Shown here: positions 1 through 11,500 of the stretch, piece after piece
Numbering within the stretch: position 1 is the stretch's first letter
Layout of the letters: every line of letters starts with the position of its first letter
Source: Euonymus europaeus
Lineage: Eukaryota > Streptophyta > Magnoliopsida > Celastrales > Celastraceae
Length of the DNA stretch: 64,000 nucleotides
Reading direction: 5' to 3'
Assembly: GCA_963580455.1 (NCBI GenBank)
Contig: OY756968.1
Location: 15,531,996-15,595,995 of the forward strand
Notes under the pieces: generated by a model
The model's database searches: none
The model's input: only the letters and a program-made list of their open reading frames with translations
What the model was told of the DNA's origin: nothing
Program-made: the position numbers and the translations under genes

Positions 1-14
1 AAAAATTGTACAGC

Positions 15-42
15 GAGCAACTTTGATGGTCCGAAGTTGCTC
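15..42. other. Main dyad (9-bp inverted repeat), first copy; recurs in most monomers
   Basis: GAGCAACTT (15-23) and AAGTTGCTC (34-42) are perfect reverse complements around a 10-base loop TGATGGTCCG. The same element recurs once per monomer across the window. Many monomers have a shorter form, GAGCAAC...GTTGCTC (left arm GAGCAACGT, 7-bp stem), or carry one arm mismatch (AAGGTGCTC in region B). Dyad symmetry able to form hairpins or cruciforms is a known trait of many centromeric satellites that lack a CENP-B box; a functional role here is inference. Confidence 0.85.
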
Positions 43-123
43 AACTCTCTCTATGGAGGAGCTTTTAACGGTTTCGTCCATTTGTCATAGAAATTTGGTG
101 TTTTGGCATCCAAATCATCTAGG

Positions 124-129
124 AAGCTT
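124..129. other. Periodic HindIII site (AAGCTT), first copy
   Basis: AAGCTT lies at 124-129 and again at 284-289, then about once per monomer throughout the window. It should produce a ~160-bp HindIII ladder. Losses are of three kinds: AAGCCT (in the GAAGCCTATACTC monomers of regions C to E), AAACTT (for example near 15,665 and 18,387) and single changes such as AAGCAT near 33,749. Confidence 0.9.
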
Positions 130-154
130 ATACTCATAAAATTTGACATATAAG
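127..154. other. Second, weaker dyad overlapping the HindIII site, first copy
   Basis: CTTATA (127-132) and TATAAG (149-154) are reverse complements around a 16-base loop that contains the palindrome AAATTT. It overlaps the HindIII site at 124-129. Monomers with CTTAAACTCG or TAGAAGAAC lose one arm, so this dyad is less conserved than the main one and may be incidental to AT-rich sequence. Confidence 0.5.
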
Positions 155-960
155 AACAATAAAAATTGTACACCGAGCAACTTTGATGGTCCGAAGTTGC
201 TCAACTCTCTCTATGGATAAGCTTTTAACGGTTTTGTCCATTTGTCATAGAAAGTTGGTGTTTTGGCATCCAACTAATCTTGCAAGCTTATGCCCATAAA
301 ATTTGACATATAAGAACAATAAAAATTGTACACCGAGCAACGTTGATGTCCCGAAGTTGCTCAACTCTCTCTATGGAGGAGCTTTTAACAGTTTCGTCCA
401 TTTGTCATAGAAAGTTGGTGTTTTGGATTCCAAATAATCTTGGAAGCTTATACACATAAAATTTGACATATAAGAACAATAAAAATTGTACACCGAGCAA
501 CGTTGATGGTCCGAAGTTGGTCAACTCTCTCTATGGAGGAGCTTTTAACGGTTTTGTCCATTTGTCATTGAAAGTTGGTGTTTTGGCATCGAAATAGTCT
601 AGGAAGCTTATACTCTTAAAATTTGACATAGAAGAACAATAAAAAGTGTACATTAAACAACTTTGATGGTCCGAAGTTGCTCAACTCTCTCTATGGAGGA
701 GCTTTTAACGGTTTTGTCTATTTGTCATAGAAAGTTGGTGTTTCGGCATCAAAATAATCTAGGAAGCTTATACTCATAAAAATTAACATATAAGAACAAT
801 AAAAATTGTACACAGAGCAACAATCATGGTCCGAAGTTGCTCAACTCTCTCTATGGAGGAGCTTTTAACGGTTTTGTCCATTTGTCATAGAAAGTTGGTG
901 TTTTGGCATTGAAATAATCTATGAAGCTTATACTCATAAAATTTGACATAAAAGAACAGT

Positions 961-3579
961 AAAAAGTCTATCCCGAGCAACTTTCATTTTTTCGAAGTTG
1001 CTCAACTCTCTCTATGGAGGAGTTTTTAACGGTTTCATCCATTTGTGATAGAAAGTTGGTGTTTTGGCATCGAAATAATCTAGGAAGCTTATACTCATAA
1101 AATTTGACATATAAGAACAATAAAAATTGTATACGGAGCAACGTTCATGGTCCGAAGTTGCTCAACTCTCTCTATGAAGGAGCTTTTAACGGTTTTGTCC
1201 ATTTGTCATAGAAAGTTGGTGTTTTGGCATCGAAATAATCTATGAAGCTTAAACTCGTAAAATTTGACATATAAGAACAATAAAAATTGTACACAGAGCA
1301 ACTTTGATGTTCCGAAGTTGCTCAACTCTCTCTATGGAGGAGCTTTTAACGATTTTGTCCATTTGTCATAGAAATTTAGTGTTTTGAGATCCAAATAATC
1401 TTGGAAGCTTATACTCATAAAATTTGACATATAAGAACAATAAAAATTGTACACCGATCAACTTTAATGGTCCTTAGTTGCTCAACACTCTTATATGGAG
1501 GAGCTTTTATCGGTTTGTTCCATTTGTCATAGAAAGTTGGTGTTTTGGCATCAAATAATCTAGGAAGCTTATACTCATAAAATTTGACATATAAGAACAA
1601 TAAAAATTGTACACTGAGCAACATTGATGTTCCGAAGTTGCTCAACTTTCTCTATGGAGGTGCTTTTAACGGTTTTGTCCATTTGTCATAGAAAGTTGGT
1701 GTTTTGGCATCATAATAATCTAAGAAGCTTATACTCGTAAAATTTGACATAGAAGAACAATAAGAAGTGTACATAGAGCAATTTTTATGGTCCGAAGTTG
1801 CTCAACTCTCTTATATGGAGGAGCTTTTATCGGTTTTGTCCATTTGTCATAGAAAGTTGGTGTTATGGCATCGAAATAATGTAGGAAGCTTAAACTCGTA
1901 AAATTTGACATATAAGAACAATAAAAATTGTACAGCGAGCAACTTTGATGGTCCGAAGTTTCTCAACTCTCTCTATGGAGGAGCTTTTAACGGTTTCGTC
2001 CATTTGTCATAGAAATTTAGTGTTTTGAGATCCAAATAATCTTGGAAGCTTTTACTCATAAAATTTGACATATAAGAACAATAAAAATTGTACACCGAGC
2101 AACGTTGATGGTCCGAAGTAACTCAACTCTCTCTATGGAGGAGCTTTTAACGGTTTCGTCCATTTGTCATATAAAGTTGGTGTTTTGGCATCCAAATAAT
2201 CTTGGAAGCTTATACTCATAAAATTTGACATATAAGAAAAATAAAAATTGTACACCGAGCAACGTTGATGGTCCGAAGTTGCTCAACTCTCTCTATGGAG
2301 GAGCTTTTAACGGTTTTGTCCATTTGTCATAGAAAGTTGGTGTTTTGGCTTCGAAATAGTCTAGGAAGCTTATACTCTTAAAATTTCACATAGAAGAACA
2401 ATAAAAAGTGTACATTGAGCAACTTTGATGGTCCGAAGTTGCTCAACTCTCTCTATGGAGGAGCTTTTAACAGTTTTGTCCATTTGTCATACAAAGTTGG
2501 TGTTTTGGCATCGAAATAATCTAGGAAGCTTATACTCATAAAATTTGACATATAAGAACAATTAAAATTGTACACTGAGCAACGTTCATGGTCCGAAGTT
2601 GCTCAACTCTCTATGGAGGAGCTTTTCACGGTTTTGTCCATTTGTCATAGAAATTTAGTGTTTTGACATCCAAATAATCTTGGAAGCTTATACTCATAAA
2701 ATTTGACATATAAGAACAATAAAAAGTCTATTTCGAGCAACTCTGATTTTTCCGAAGTTGCTCAACTCTCTCTATGGAGGAGCTTTTAACGGTTTTGTCC
2801 ATTTTTCATAGAAAGTTGGTGTTTTGGCATCGAAATAATCTATGAAGCTTATACTCATAAAATTTGACATATAAGAACAATAAAAATTGTATACGGAGCA
2901 ACGTTCATGGTCCGAAGTGTTCAACTCTCTCTATGGAGGAGCTTTTAACGGTTTTGTCCATTTGTCATAGAAAGTTGGTGTTTTGGCATCGAAATAATCT
3001 ATGAAGCTTAAACTCATAAAATGTGACATATAAGAACAATAAAAATTGTACGGCGAGCAACTTTGATGTTCCGAAGTTGCTCAACTCTCTCTATGGAGGA
3101 GCTTTTAACGGTTTTGTCCATTTGTCATAGAAATTTAGTGTTTTGACATCCAAATAATCTTGGAAGCTTATACTCATAAAATTTGACATATAAGAACAAT
3201 AAAAATTGTACACCGATCAACTTTAATGGTCCTTAGTTGCTCAACACTCTTATATGGAGGAGCTTTTATCGGTTTGTTCGATTTGTCATAGAAAGTTGGT
3301 GCTTTGGCATCCAAATAATCTAGGAAGCTTAAACTCATAAATTTGACATATAAGAACAATAAAAATTGTACACTGAGCAATGTTGATGGTCCGAAGTTGC
3401 TCAACTTTCTCTATGGAGGTGCTTTTAACGGTTTTCTCCATTTGTCATAGAAAGTTGGTGTTTTTGCATCATAATAATATAGGAAGCTTATACTCGTAAA
3501 ATTTGACAAAGAAGAACAATAAGAAGTGTACATAGAGCAATTTTGATGGTCCGAAGTTGCTCAACTCTCTTATATGGAG
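961..3579. repeat. Region A: shuffled partial HOR segment upstream of the full copies
   Basis: Monomers here are related to those at 13,460-16,250 but in a different block order. Positions 1,923-3,520 match 13,463-14,900 at offsets of 11,540 then 11,380; the 160-bp change means one extra monomer near 2,083-2,242 in this copy. Positions 961-1,500 match 15,701-16,250 at offset 14,740. One monomer near 2,915 has GAAGTGTTCAAC, which removes part of the dyad's right arm; the same lesion occurs near 14,295, supporting shared descent. Confidence 0.7.
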
Positions 3580-4890
3580 GAGCTTTTATCGTTTTTATCC
3601 ATTTGTCATAGAAAGTTGGTGTTATGGCATCGAAATAATCTAGGAAGCTTAAACTCGTAAAATTTGATATATAAGAACAATAAAAATTGTACAGCGAGCA
3701 ACTTAAATGGTCCGAAGTTGCTCAACTATCTCTATGGAGGAGCTTTTAACGGTTTCGTCCATTTGTCATAGAAATTTGGTGTTTTGGCATCCAAATAATC
3801 TTGGAAGCTTATACTCATAAAATTTGACATATAAGAACAATAAAAATTGTACACCGAGCAACTTTGATGGTCCGACGTTGCTCAACTCTCTCTATGGAGG
3901 AGCTTTTAGCGGTTTTTTCCATTTGTCATAGAAAGTTGGTGTTTAGGCATCCAAATAATCTAGGAAGCTTATACTCATAAAATTTGACCTATAAGAACAA
4001 TAAAAATTGTACAGCGAGCAACGTTGATGGTCCGAAGTTGCTCAATTCTCTCTATGGAGGAGCTTTTAACGGTTTCGTCCATTTGTCATAGAAAGTTGGT
4101 GTTTTGGCATCCAAATAATCTTGGAAGCTTATACTCATAAAATTTGACATATATGAACAATAAAAAGTGTACATTGAGCAACTTTGATGGTCCGAAGTTG
4201 CTCAAATCTCTCTATGGAGGAGCTTTTAACGGTTTTGTCCATTTGTCATATAAAGTTGGTGTTCTGGCATCGAAATAATCTAGGAAGCTCTTATACTCAT
4301 AAAATTTGACATATAAGAACAATAAAAATTGTACACTGAGCAACGTTCATGGTCCGAAGTTGCTCAACTCTCTCTACGGAGGAGCTTCTAACGGTTTTGT
4401 CCATTTGTCATAGAAAGTTGGTGTTTTCGCATGGAAATAATCTATGAAGCTTATACTCATAAAATTTTACATAAAAGAACAATAAAAAGTCTATCCCGAG
4501 CAACTTTGATTTTTCAGAAGTTGCTCAACTCTCTCTATGGAGGAGCTTTTAACGGTTTTGTCCATTTGTCATAGAAAGTTGGTATTTTGGCATCGAAATA
4601 ATCTAGGAAGCTTATACTCATAAAACTTGACATATAAGAACAATAAAAATTGTATACGGAGCAACGATCATGGTCCGAGGTTGCTCAACTCTCTCTATGA
4701 AGGAGCTTTTAACGGTTTTGTCCATTTGTCATAGAAAGTTGGTGTTTTGGCATCGAAATAATCTCTGAAGCTTAAACTCGTAAAATTTGACATATAAGAA
4801 CAATAAAAATTGTACACCGAGCAACTTTGATGGTCCGAAGTTGCTCAACTCTCTTATATGGAGGAGCTTTTATCGGTTTTGTCCATTTGT
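3361..4890. repeat. Nested ~1.5-kb block, first copy (partner 5,926-7,460)
   Basis: The run beginning with GAGCAATGTTGATGG, then a TTTTTGCATCATAATAATAT monomer, then ACAAAGAAGAACAATAAG, occurs at 3,361 and at 5,926 (offset 2,565, becoming 2,564). Similarity ends near 4,890/7,460, where one copy reads GTTATGGCATC and the other GTTTTGGCATC with AATTATGAAG. The same start recurs at 10,896 (+4,970) and 14,741. Confidence 0.75.
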
Positions 4891-7800
4891 CATAGAAAGT
4901 TGGTGTTATGGCATCGAAATAATCTAAGAAACTTAAACTCGTAAAATTTGAAATATAAAAAACAATAAAAATTGTACAGCGAGCAACTTTGATGGTCCGA
5001 AGTTGCTCAAATCTCTCTATGAAGGAGCTTTTAACGGTTTCGTCCATTTGTCATAGAAATTTGGTGTTTTGGCATCCAAATAATCTAGGAAGCTTATACT
5101 CATAAAATTTGACATATAAGAACAATAAAAATTGTACACCAAGCAACTTTGATGGTACGAAGTTGCTCAACTCTCTCTATGGAGGAGCTTTTAACGGTTT
5201 TGTCCATTTGTCATAGAAAGTTGGTGTTTTGGCATCCAACTAATCTTGGAAGCTTATACTCATAAAATTTGACATATAAGAACAATAAAAATTGTACACC
5301 GAGCAACGTTGATGTCCCGAAGTTGCTCAACTCTCTCTATGGAGGAGCTTTTAACGGTTTCGTCCATTTGTCATAGAAAGTTGGTGTTTTGGATTCCAAA
5401 TAATCTTGGAAGCTTATACTCATAAAATTTGACATATAAGAACAAGAAAAATTGTACACCGAGCAACGTTGATGGTCCGAAGTTGCACAACTCTCTCTAT
5501 GGAGGAGGTTTTAACGGTTTTGTCCATTTGTCATAGAAAGTTGGTGTTTTGGCATCGAAATAGTCTAGGATGCTTATACTCTTAAAATTTGACACAGAAG
5601 AACAATAAAAAGTGTACATTGAACAACTTTGATGGTCCGAAGTTGCTCAACTCTCTCTATGGAGGAGCTTTTAACGGTTTTGTCCATTTGTCATAGAAAG
5701 TTGGTGTTTCGGCATCAAAATAATCTAGGAAGCTTATACTCATAAAAATTAACATATAAGAACAATAAAAATTATACACTGAGCAACAATCATGGTCCGA
5801 AGTTGCTCAACTCTCTCTATGGAGGAGCTTTTAACGGTTTTGTCCATTTGTCATAGAAAGTTGGTGTTTTGGCATTGAAATAATCTATGAAGCTTATACT
5901 CATAAATTTGACATATAAGAACAATAAAAATTGTACACTGAGCAATGTTGATGGTCCGAAGTTGCTCAACTTTCTCTATGGAGGTGCTTTTAACGGTTTT
6001 CTCCATTTGTCATAGAAAGTTGGTGTTTTTGCATCATAATAATATAGGAAGCTTATACTCGTAAAATTTGACAAAGAAGAACAATAAGAAGTGTACATAG
6101 AGCAATTTTGATGGTCCGAAGTTGCTCAACTCTCTTATATGGAGGAGCTTTTATCGTTTTTATCCATTTGTCATAGAAAGTTGGTGTTATGGCATCGAAA
6201 TAATCTAGGAAGCTTAAACTCGTAAAATTTGATATATAAGAACAACAAAAATTGTACAGCGAGCAACTTTAATGGTCCGAAGTTGCTCAACTATCTCTAT
6301 GGAGGAGCTTTTAACGGTTTCGTCCATTTGTCATAGAAATTTGGTGTTTTGGCATCCAAATAATCTTGGAAGCTTATACTCATAAAATTTGACATATAAG
6401 AACAATAAAAATTGTACACCGAGCAACTTTGATGGTCCGACGTTGCTCAACTCTCTCTATGGAGGAGCTTTTAGCGGTTTTTTCCATTTGTCATAGAAAG
6501 TTGGTGTTTAGGCATCCAAATAATCTAGGAAGCTTATACTCATAAAATTTGACCTATAAGAACAATAAAAATTGTACAGCGAGCAACGTTGATGGTCCGA
6601 AGTTGCTCAATTCTCTCTATGGAGGAGCTTTTAACGGTTTCGTCCATTTGTCATAGAAAGTTGGTGTTTTGGCATCCAAATAATCTTGGAAGCTTATACT
6701 CATAAAATTTGACATATATGAACAATAAAAAGTGTACATTGAGCAACTTTGATGGTCCGAAGTTGCGCAAATCTCTCTATGGAGGAGCTTTTAACGGTTT
6801 TGTCCATTTGTCATAGAAAGTTGGTGTTCTGGCATCGAAATAATCTAGGAAGCTCTTATACTCATAAAATTTGACATATAAGAAAAATAAAAATTGTACA
6901 CTGAGCAACGTTCATGGTCCGAAGTTGCTCAACTCTCTCTACGGAGGAGCTTCTAACGGTTTTGTCCATTTGTCATAGAAAGTGTGTGTTTTCGCATGGA
7001 AATAATCTATGAAGCTTATACTCATAAAATTTTACATAAAAGAACAATAAAAAGTCTATCCCGAGCAACTTTGATTTTTCAGAAGTTGCTCAACTCTCTC
7101 TATGGAGGAGCTTTTAACGGTTTTGTCCATTTGTCATAGAAAGTTGGTATTTTGGCATCGAAATAATCTAGGAAGCTTATACTCATAAACTTGACATATA
7201 AGAACAATAAAAATTGTATACGGAGCAACGTTCATGGTCCGAGGTTGCTCAACTCTCTCTATGAAGGAGCTTTTAACGGTTTTGTCCATTTGTCATAGAA
7301 AGTTGGTGTTTTGGCATCGAAATAATCTATGAAGCTTAAACTCGTAAAATTTGACATATAAGAACAATAAAAATTGTACACCGAGCAACTTTGACGGTCC
7401 GAAGTTGCTCAACTCTCTTATATGGAGGAGCTTTTATCGGTTTTGTCCATTTGTCATAGAAAGTTGGTGTTTTGGCATCGAAATAATTATGAAGCTTAAA
7501 CTCGTAAAATTTGACATATAAGAACAATAAAAATTGTACACCGATCAACTTTAATGGTCCTTAGTTTCTCAACACTCTTATATGGGGGAGCTTTTATCGG
7601 TTTGTTCCATTTGTCATAGAAAGTTGGTGTTTTGGCATCCAAATAATCTAGGAAGCTTATACTCATAAAATTTGACATAAAAGAACAATAAAAAGTCTAT
7701 CCCGAGCAACTTTGATTTTTTCGAAGTTGCTCAACTCTCTCTATGGAGGAGTTTTTAACGGTTTCATCCATTTGTCATAGAAAGTTGGTGTTTTGGCATC

Positions 7801-8555
7801 GAAATAATCTAGGAAGCTTATACTCATAAAATTTGACATATAAGAACAATAAAAATTGTATACGGAGCAATGTTCATGGTCCGAAGTTGCTCAACTCTCT
7901 CTATTGAGGTGCTTTTAACGGTTTTGTCCATTTGTCATAGAAAGTTGGTGTTTTGGCATCGAAATAATTATGAAGCTTAAACTCGTAAAATTTGACATAT
8001 AAGAACAATAAAAATTGTACACCGATCAACTTTAATGGTCCTTAGTTTCTCAACACTCTTATATGGGGGAGCTTTTATCGGTTTGTTCCATTTGTCATAG
8101 AAAGTTGGTGTTTTGGCATCCAAATAATCTAGGAAGCTTATACTCATAAAATTTGACATATAAGAACAATAAAAATTGTACACTAAGCAACATTGATGAT
8201 CCGAAGTTGCTCAACTTTCTCTATGGAGGTGCTTTTAACGGTTTTGTCCATTTGTCATAGAAAGTTGGTGTTTTGGCATCATAATAATCTAAGAAGCTTA
8301 TACTCGTAAAATTTGACATAGAAGAACAATAAGAAGTGTACATAGAGCAATTTTTATGGTCCGAAGTTGCTCAACTCTCTTATATGGAGGAGCTTTTATC
8401 GGTTTTCTCCATTTGTCATAGAAAGTTGGTGTTTTTGCATCATAATAATATAGGAAGCTTATACTCGTAAAATTTGACAAAGAAGAACAATAAAAATTGT
8501 ACAGCTAGCAATTTTGATGGTCCGAAGTTGCTCAACTCTCTCTATGGAGGAGCTT
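3580..8555. repeat. Region A: 31-monomer HOR (~4,970 bp), copy 1
   Basis: Diagnostic monomers recur 4,970-4,971 bp later in copy 2: GTCCGACGTTGC near 3,872, the GGAAGCTCTTATACTC insertion near 4,285, TTTTTCAGAAG near 4,510, GGTACGAAG near 5,153 and AATAATTATGAAGC at 7,481 and 7,962. A nested repeat lies inside it (3,361-4,890 against 5,926-7,460). The upstream edge is approximate because monomers around 3,361-3,580 resemble only part of the ones around 8,400-8,555. Confidence 0.8.
5926..7460. repeat. Nested ~1.5-kb block, second copy
   Basis: Partner of 3,361-4,890. Small differences include GAACAACAAAAATTG near 6,241, a GTGTGTGTT change near 6,983 and a deletion to CATAAACTTGAC near 7,186. 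The block is carried inside the 31-monomer HOR, so its duplication predates or accompanied the HOR duplication. Confidence 0.7.
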
Positions 8556-11500
8556 TTATCGTTTTTATCCATTTGTCATAGAAAGTTGGTGTTATGGCAT
8601 CGAAATAATCTAGGAAGCTTAAACTCGTAAAATTTGATATATAAGAACAATAAAAATTGTACAGCGAGCAACTTTAATGGTCCGAAGTTGCTCAACTATC
8701 TCTATGGAGGAGCTTTTAACGGTTTCGTCCATTTGTCATAGAAATTTGGTGTTTTGGCATCCAAATAATCTTGGAAGCTTATACTCATAAAATTTGACAT
8801 ATAAGAACAATAAAAATTGTACACCGAGCAACTTTGATGGTCCGACGTTGCTCAACTCTCTCTATGGAGGAGCTTTTAGCGGTTTTTTCCATTTGTCATA
8901 GAAAGTTGGTGTTTAGGCATCCAAATAATCTAGGAAGCTTATACTCATAAAATTTGACCTATAAGAACAATAAAAATTGTACAGCGAGCAACGTTGATGG
9001 TCCGAAGTTGCTCAATTCTCTCTATGGAGGAGCTTTTAACGGTTTCGTCCATTTGTCATAGAAAGTTGGTGTTTTGGCATCCAAATAATCTTGGAAGCTT
9101 ATACTCATAAAATTTGACATATATGAACAATAAAAAGTGTACATTGAGCAACTTTGATGGTCCGAAGTTGCTCAAATCTCTCTATGGAGGAGCTTTTAAC
9201 GGTTTTGTCCATTTTTCATAGAAAGTTGGTGTTCTGGCATCGAAATAATCTAGGAAGCTCTTATACTCATAAAATTTGACATATAAGAACAATAAAAATT
9301 GTACACTGAGCAACGTTCATGGTCCGAAGTTGCTCAACTCTCTCTACGGAGGAGCTTCTAACGGTTTTGTCCATTTGTCATAGAAAGTTGGTGTTTTCGC
9401 ATGGAAATAATCTATGAAGCTTATACTCATAAAATTTTACATAAAAGAACAATAAAAAGTCTATCCCGAGCAACTTTGATTTTTCAGAAGTTGCTCAACT
9501 CTCTCTATGGAGGAGCTTTTAACGGTTTTGTCCATTTGTCATAGAAAGTTGGTATTTTGGCATCGAAATAATCTAGGAAGCTTATACTCATAAAACTTGA
9601 CATATAAGAACAATAAAAATTGTATACGGAGCAACGTTCATGGTCCGAGGTTGCTCAACTCTCTCTATGAAGGAGCTTTTAACGGTTTTGTCCATTTGTC
9701 ATAGAAAGTTGGTGTTTTGGCATCGAAATAATCTATGAAGCTTAAACTCGTAAAATTTGACATATAAGAACAATAAAAATTGTACACCGAGCAACTTTGA
9801 TGGTCCGAAGTTGCTCAACTCTCTTATATGGAGGAGCTTTTATCGGTTTTGTCCATTTGTCATAGAAAGTTGGTGTTATGGCATCGAAATAATCTAAGAA
9901 ACTTAAACTCGTAAAATTTGAAATATAAAAAACAATAAAAATTGTACAGCGAGCAACTTTGATGGTCCGAAGTTGCTCAAATCTCTCTATGAAGGAGCTT
10001 TTAACGGTTTCGTCCATTTGTCATAGAAATTTGGTGTTTTGGCATCCAAATAATCTAGGAAGCTTATACTCATAAAATTTGACATATAAGAACAATAAAA
10101 ATTGTACACCAAGCAACTTTGATGGTACGAAGTTGCTCAACTCTCTCTATGGAGGAGCTTTTAACGGTTTTGTCCATTTGTCATAGAAAGTTGTTGTTTT
10201 GGCATCCAACTAATCTTGGAAGCTTATACTCATAAAATTTGACATATAAGAACAATAAAAATTGTACACCGAGCAACGTTGATGTCCCGAAGTTGCTCAA
10301 CTCTCTCTATGGAGGAGCTTTTAACGGTTTCGTCCATTTGTCATAGAAAGTTGGTGTTTTGGATTCCAAATAATCTTGGAAGCTTATACTCATAAAATTT
10401 GACATATAAGAACAAGAAAAATTGTACACCGAGCAACGTTGATGGTCCGAAGTTGCACAACTCTCTCTATGGAGGAGGTTTTAACGGTTTTGTCCATTTG
10501 TCATAGAAAGTTGGTGTTTTGGCATCGAAATAGTCTAGGATGCTTATACTCTTAAAATTTGACACAGAAGAACAATAAAAAGTGTACATTGAACAACTTT
10601 GATGGTCCGAAGTTGCTCAACTCTCTCTATGGAGGAGCTTTTAACGGTTTTGTCCATTTGTCATAGAAAGTTGGTGTTTCGGCATCAAAATAATCTAGGA
10701 AGCTTATACTCATAAAAATTAACATATAAGAACAATAAAAATTATACACTGAGCAACAATCATGGTCCGAAGTTGCTCAACTCTCTCTATGGAGGAGCTT
10801 TTAACGGTTTTGTCCATTTGTCATAGAAAGTTGGTGTTTTGGCATTGAAATAATCTATGAAGCTTATACTCATAAATTTGACATATAAGAACAATAAAAA
10901 TTGTACACTGAGCAATGTTGATGGTCCGAAGTTGCTCAACTTTCTCTATGGAGGTGCTTTTAACGGTTTTCTCCATTTGTCATAGAAAGTTGGTGTTTTT
11001 GCATCATAATAATATAGGAAGCTTATACTCGTAAAATTTGACAAAGAAGAACAATAAGAAGTGTACATAGAGCAATTTTGATGGTCCGAAGTTGCTCAAC
11101 TCTCTTATATGGAGGAGCTTTTATCGTTTTTATCCATTTGTCATAGAAAGTTGGTGTTATGGCATCGAAATAATCTAGGAAGCTTAAACTCGTAAAATTT
11201 GATATATAAGAACAACAAAAATTGTACAGCGAGCAACTTTAATGGTCCGAAGTTGCTCAACTATCTCTATGGAGGAGCTTTTAACGGTTTCGTCCATTTG
11301 TCATAGAAATTTGGTGTTTTGGCATCCAAATAATCTTGGAAGCTTATACTCATAAAATTTGACATATAAGAACAATAAAAATTGTACACCGAGCAACTTT
11401 GATGGTCCGACGTTGCTCAACTCTCTCTATGGAGGAGCTTTTAGCGGTTTTTTCCATTTGTCATAGAAAGTTGGTGTTTAGGCATCCAAATAATCTAGGA

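Larger units (their letters stand above)
1..960. repeat. Region A: six-monomer block, also found at ~4,966, ~9,936 and (partly) ~14,950
   Basis: This block has a distinctive order of variants: CACCGAGCAACGTTGATGTC at 329, the GTTTCGGCATCAAAATA monomer near 740, and GAGCAACAATCATGG at 815. The same order appears at offset ~4,966 (marker 321 to 5,287), then +4,970 (10,257), and at 15,061 (+14,740 from 321). It looks like the 5' remainder of an earlier copy of the 31-monomer HOR. Copies differ by a few substitutions only. Confidence 0.75.

Noticed and set aside
56..62. GGAGGAGC as a ribosome binding site
   Set aside because: It is part of every monomer, no start codon and open frame follow consistently, and the array is eukaryotic in character.
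66..82. Possible CENP-B box around GGTTTCGTCCA
   Set aside because: It shares TTCG but not the spaced A and CGGG core of the known box, and many monomers have TTTTGTCC instead.
4772..5047. Identical 91-codon frames at 4,772 and 9,742, suggestive of a conserved gene
   Set aside because: The identity is explained by the 4,970-bp higher-order duplication, and flanking non-frame sequence is equally conserved.
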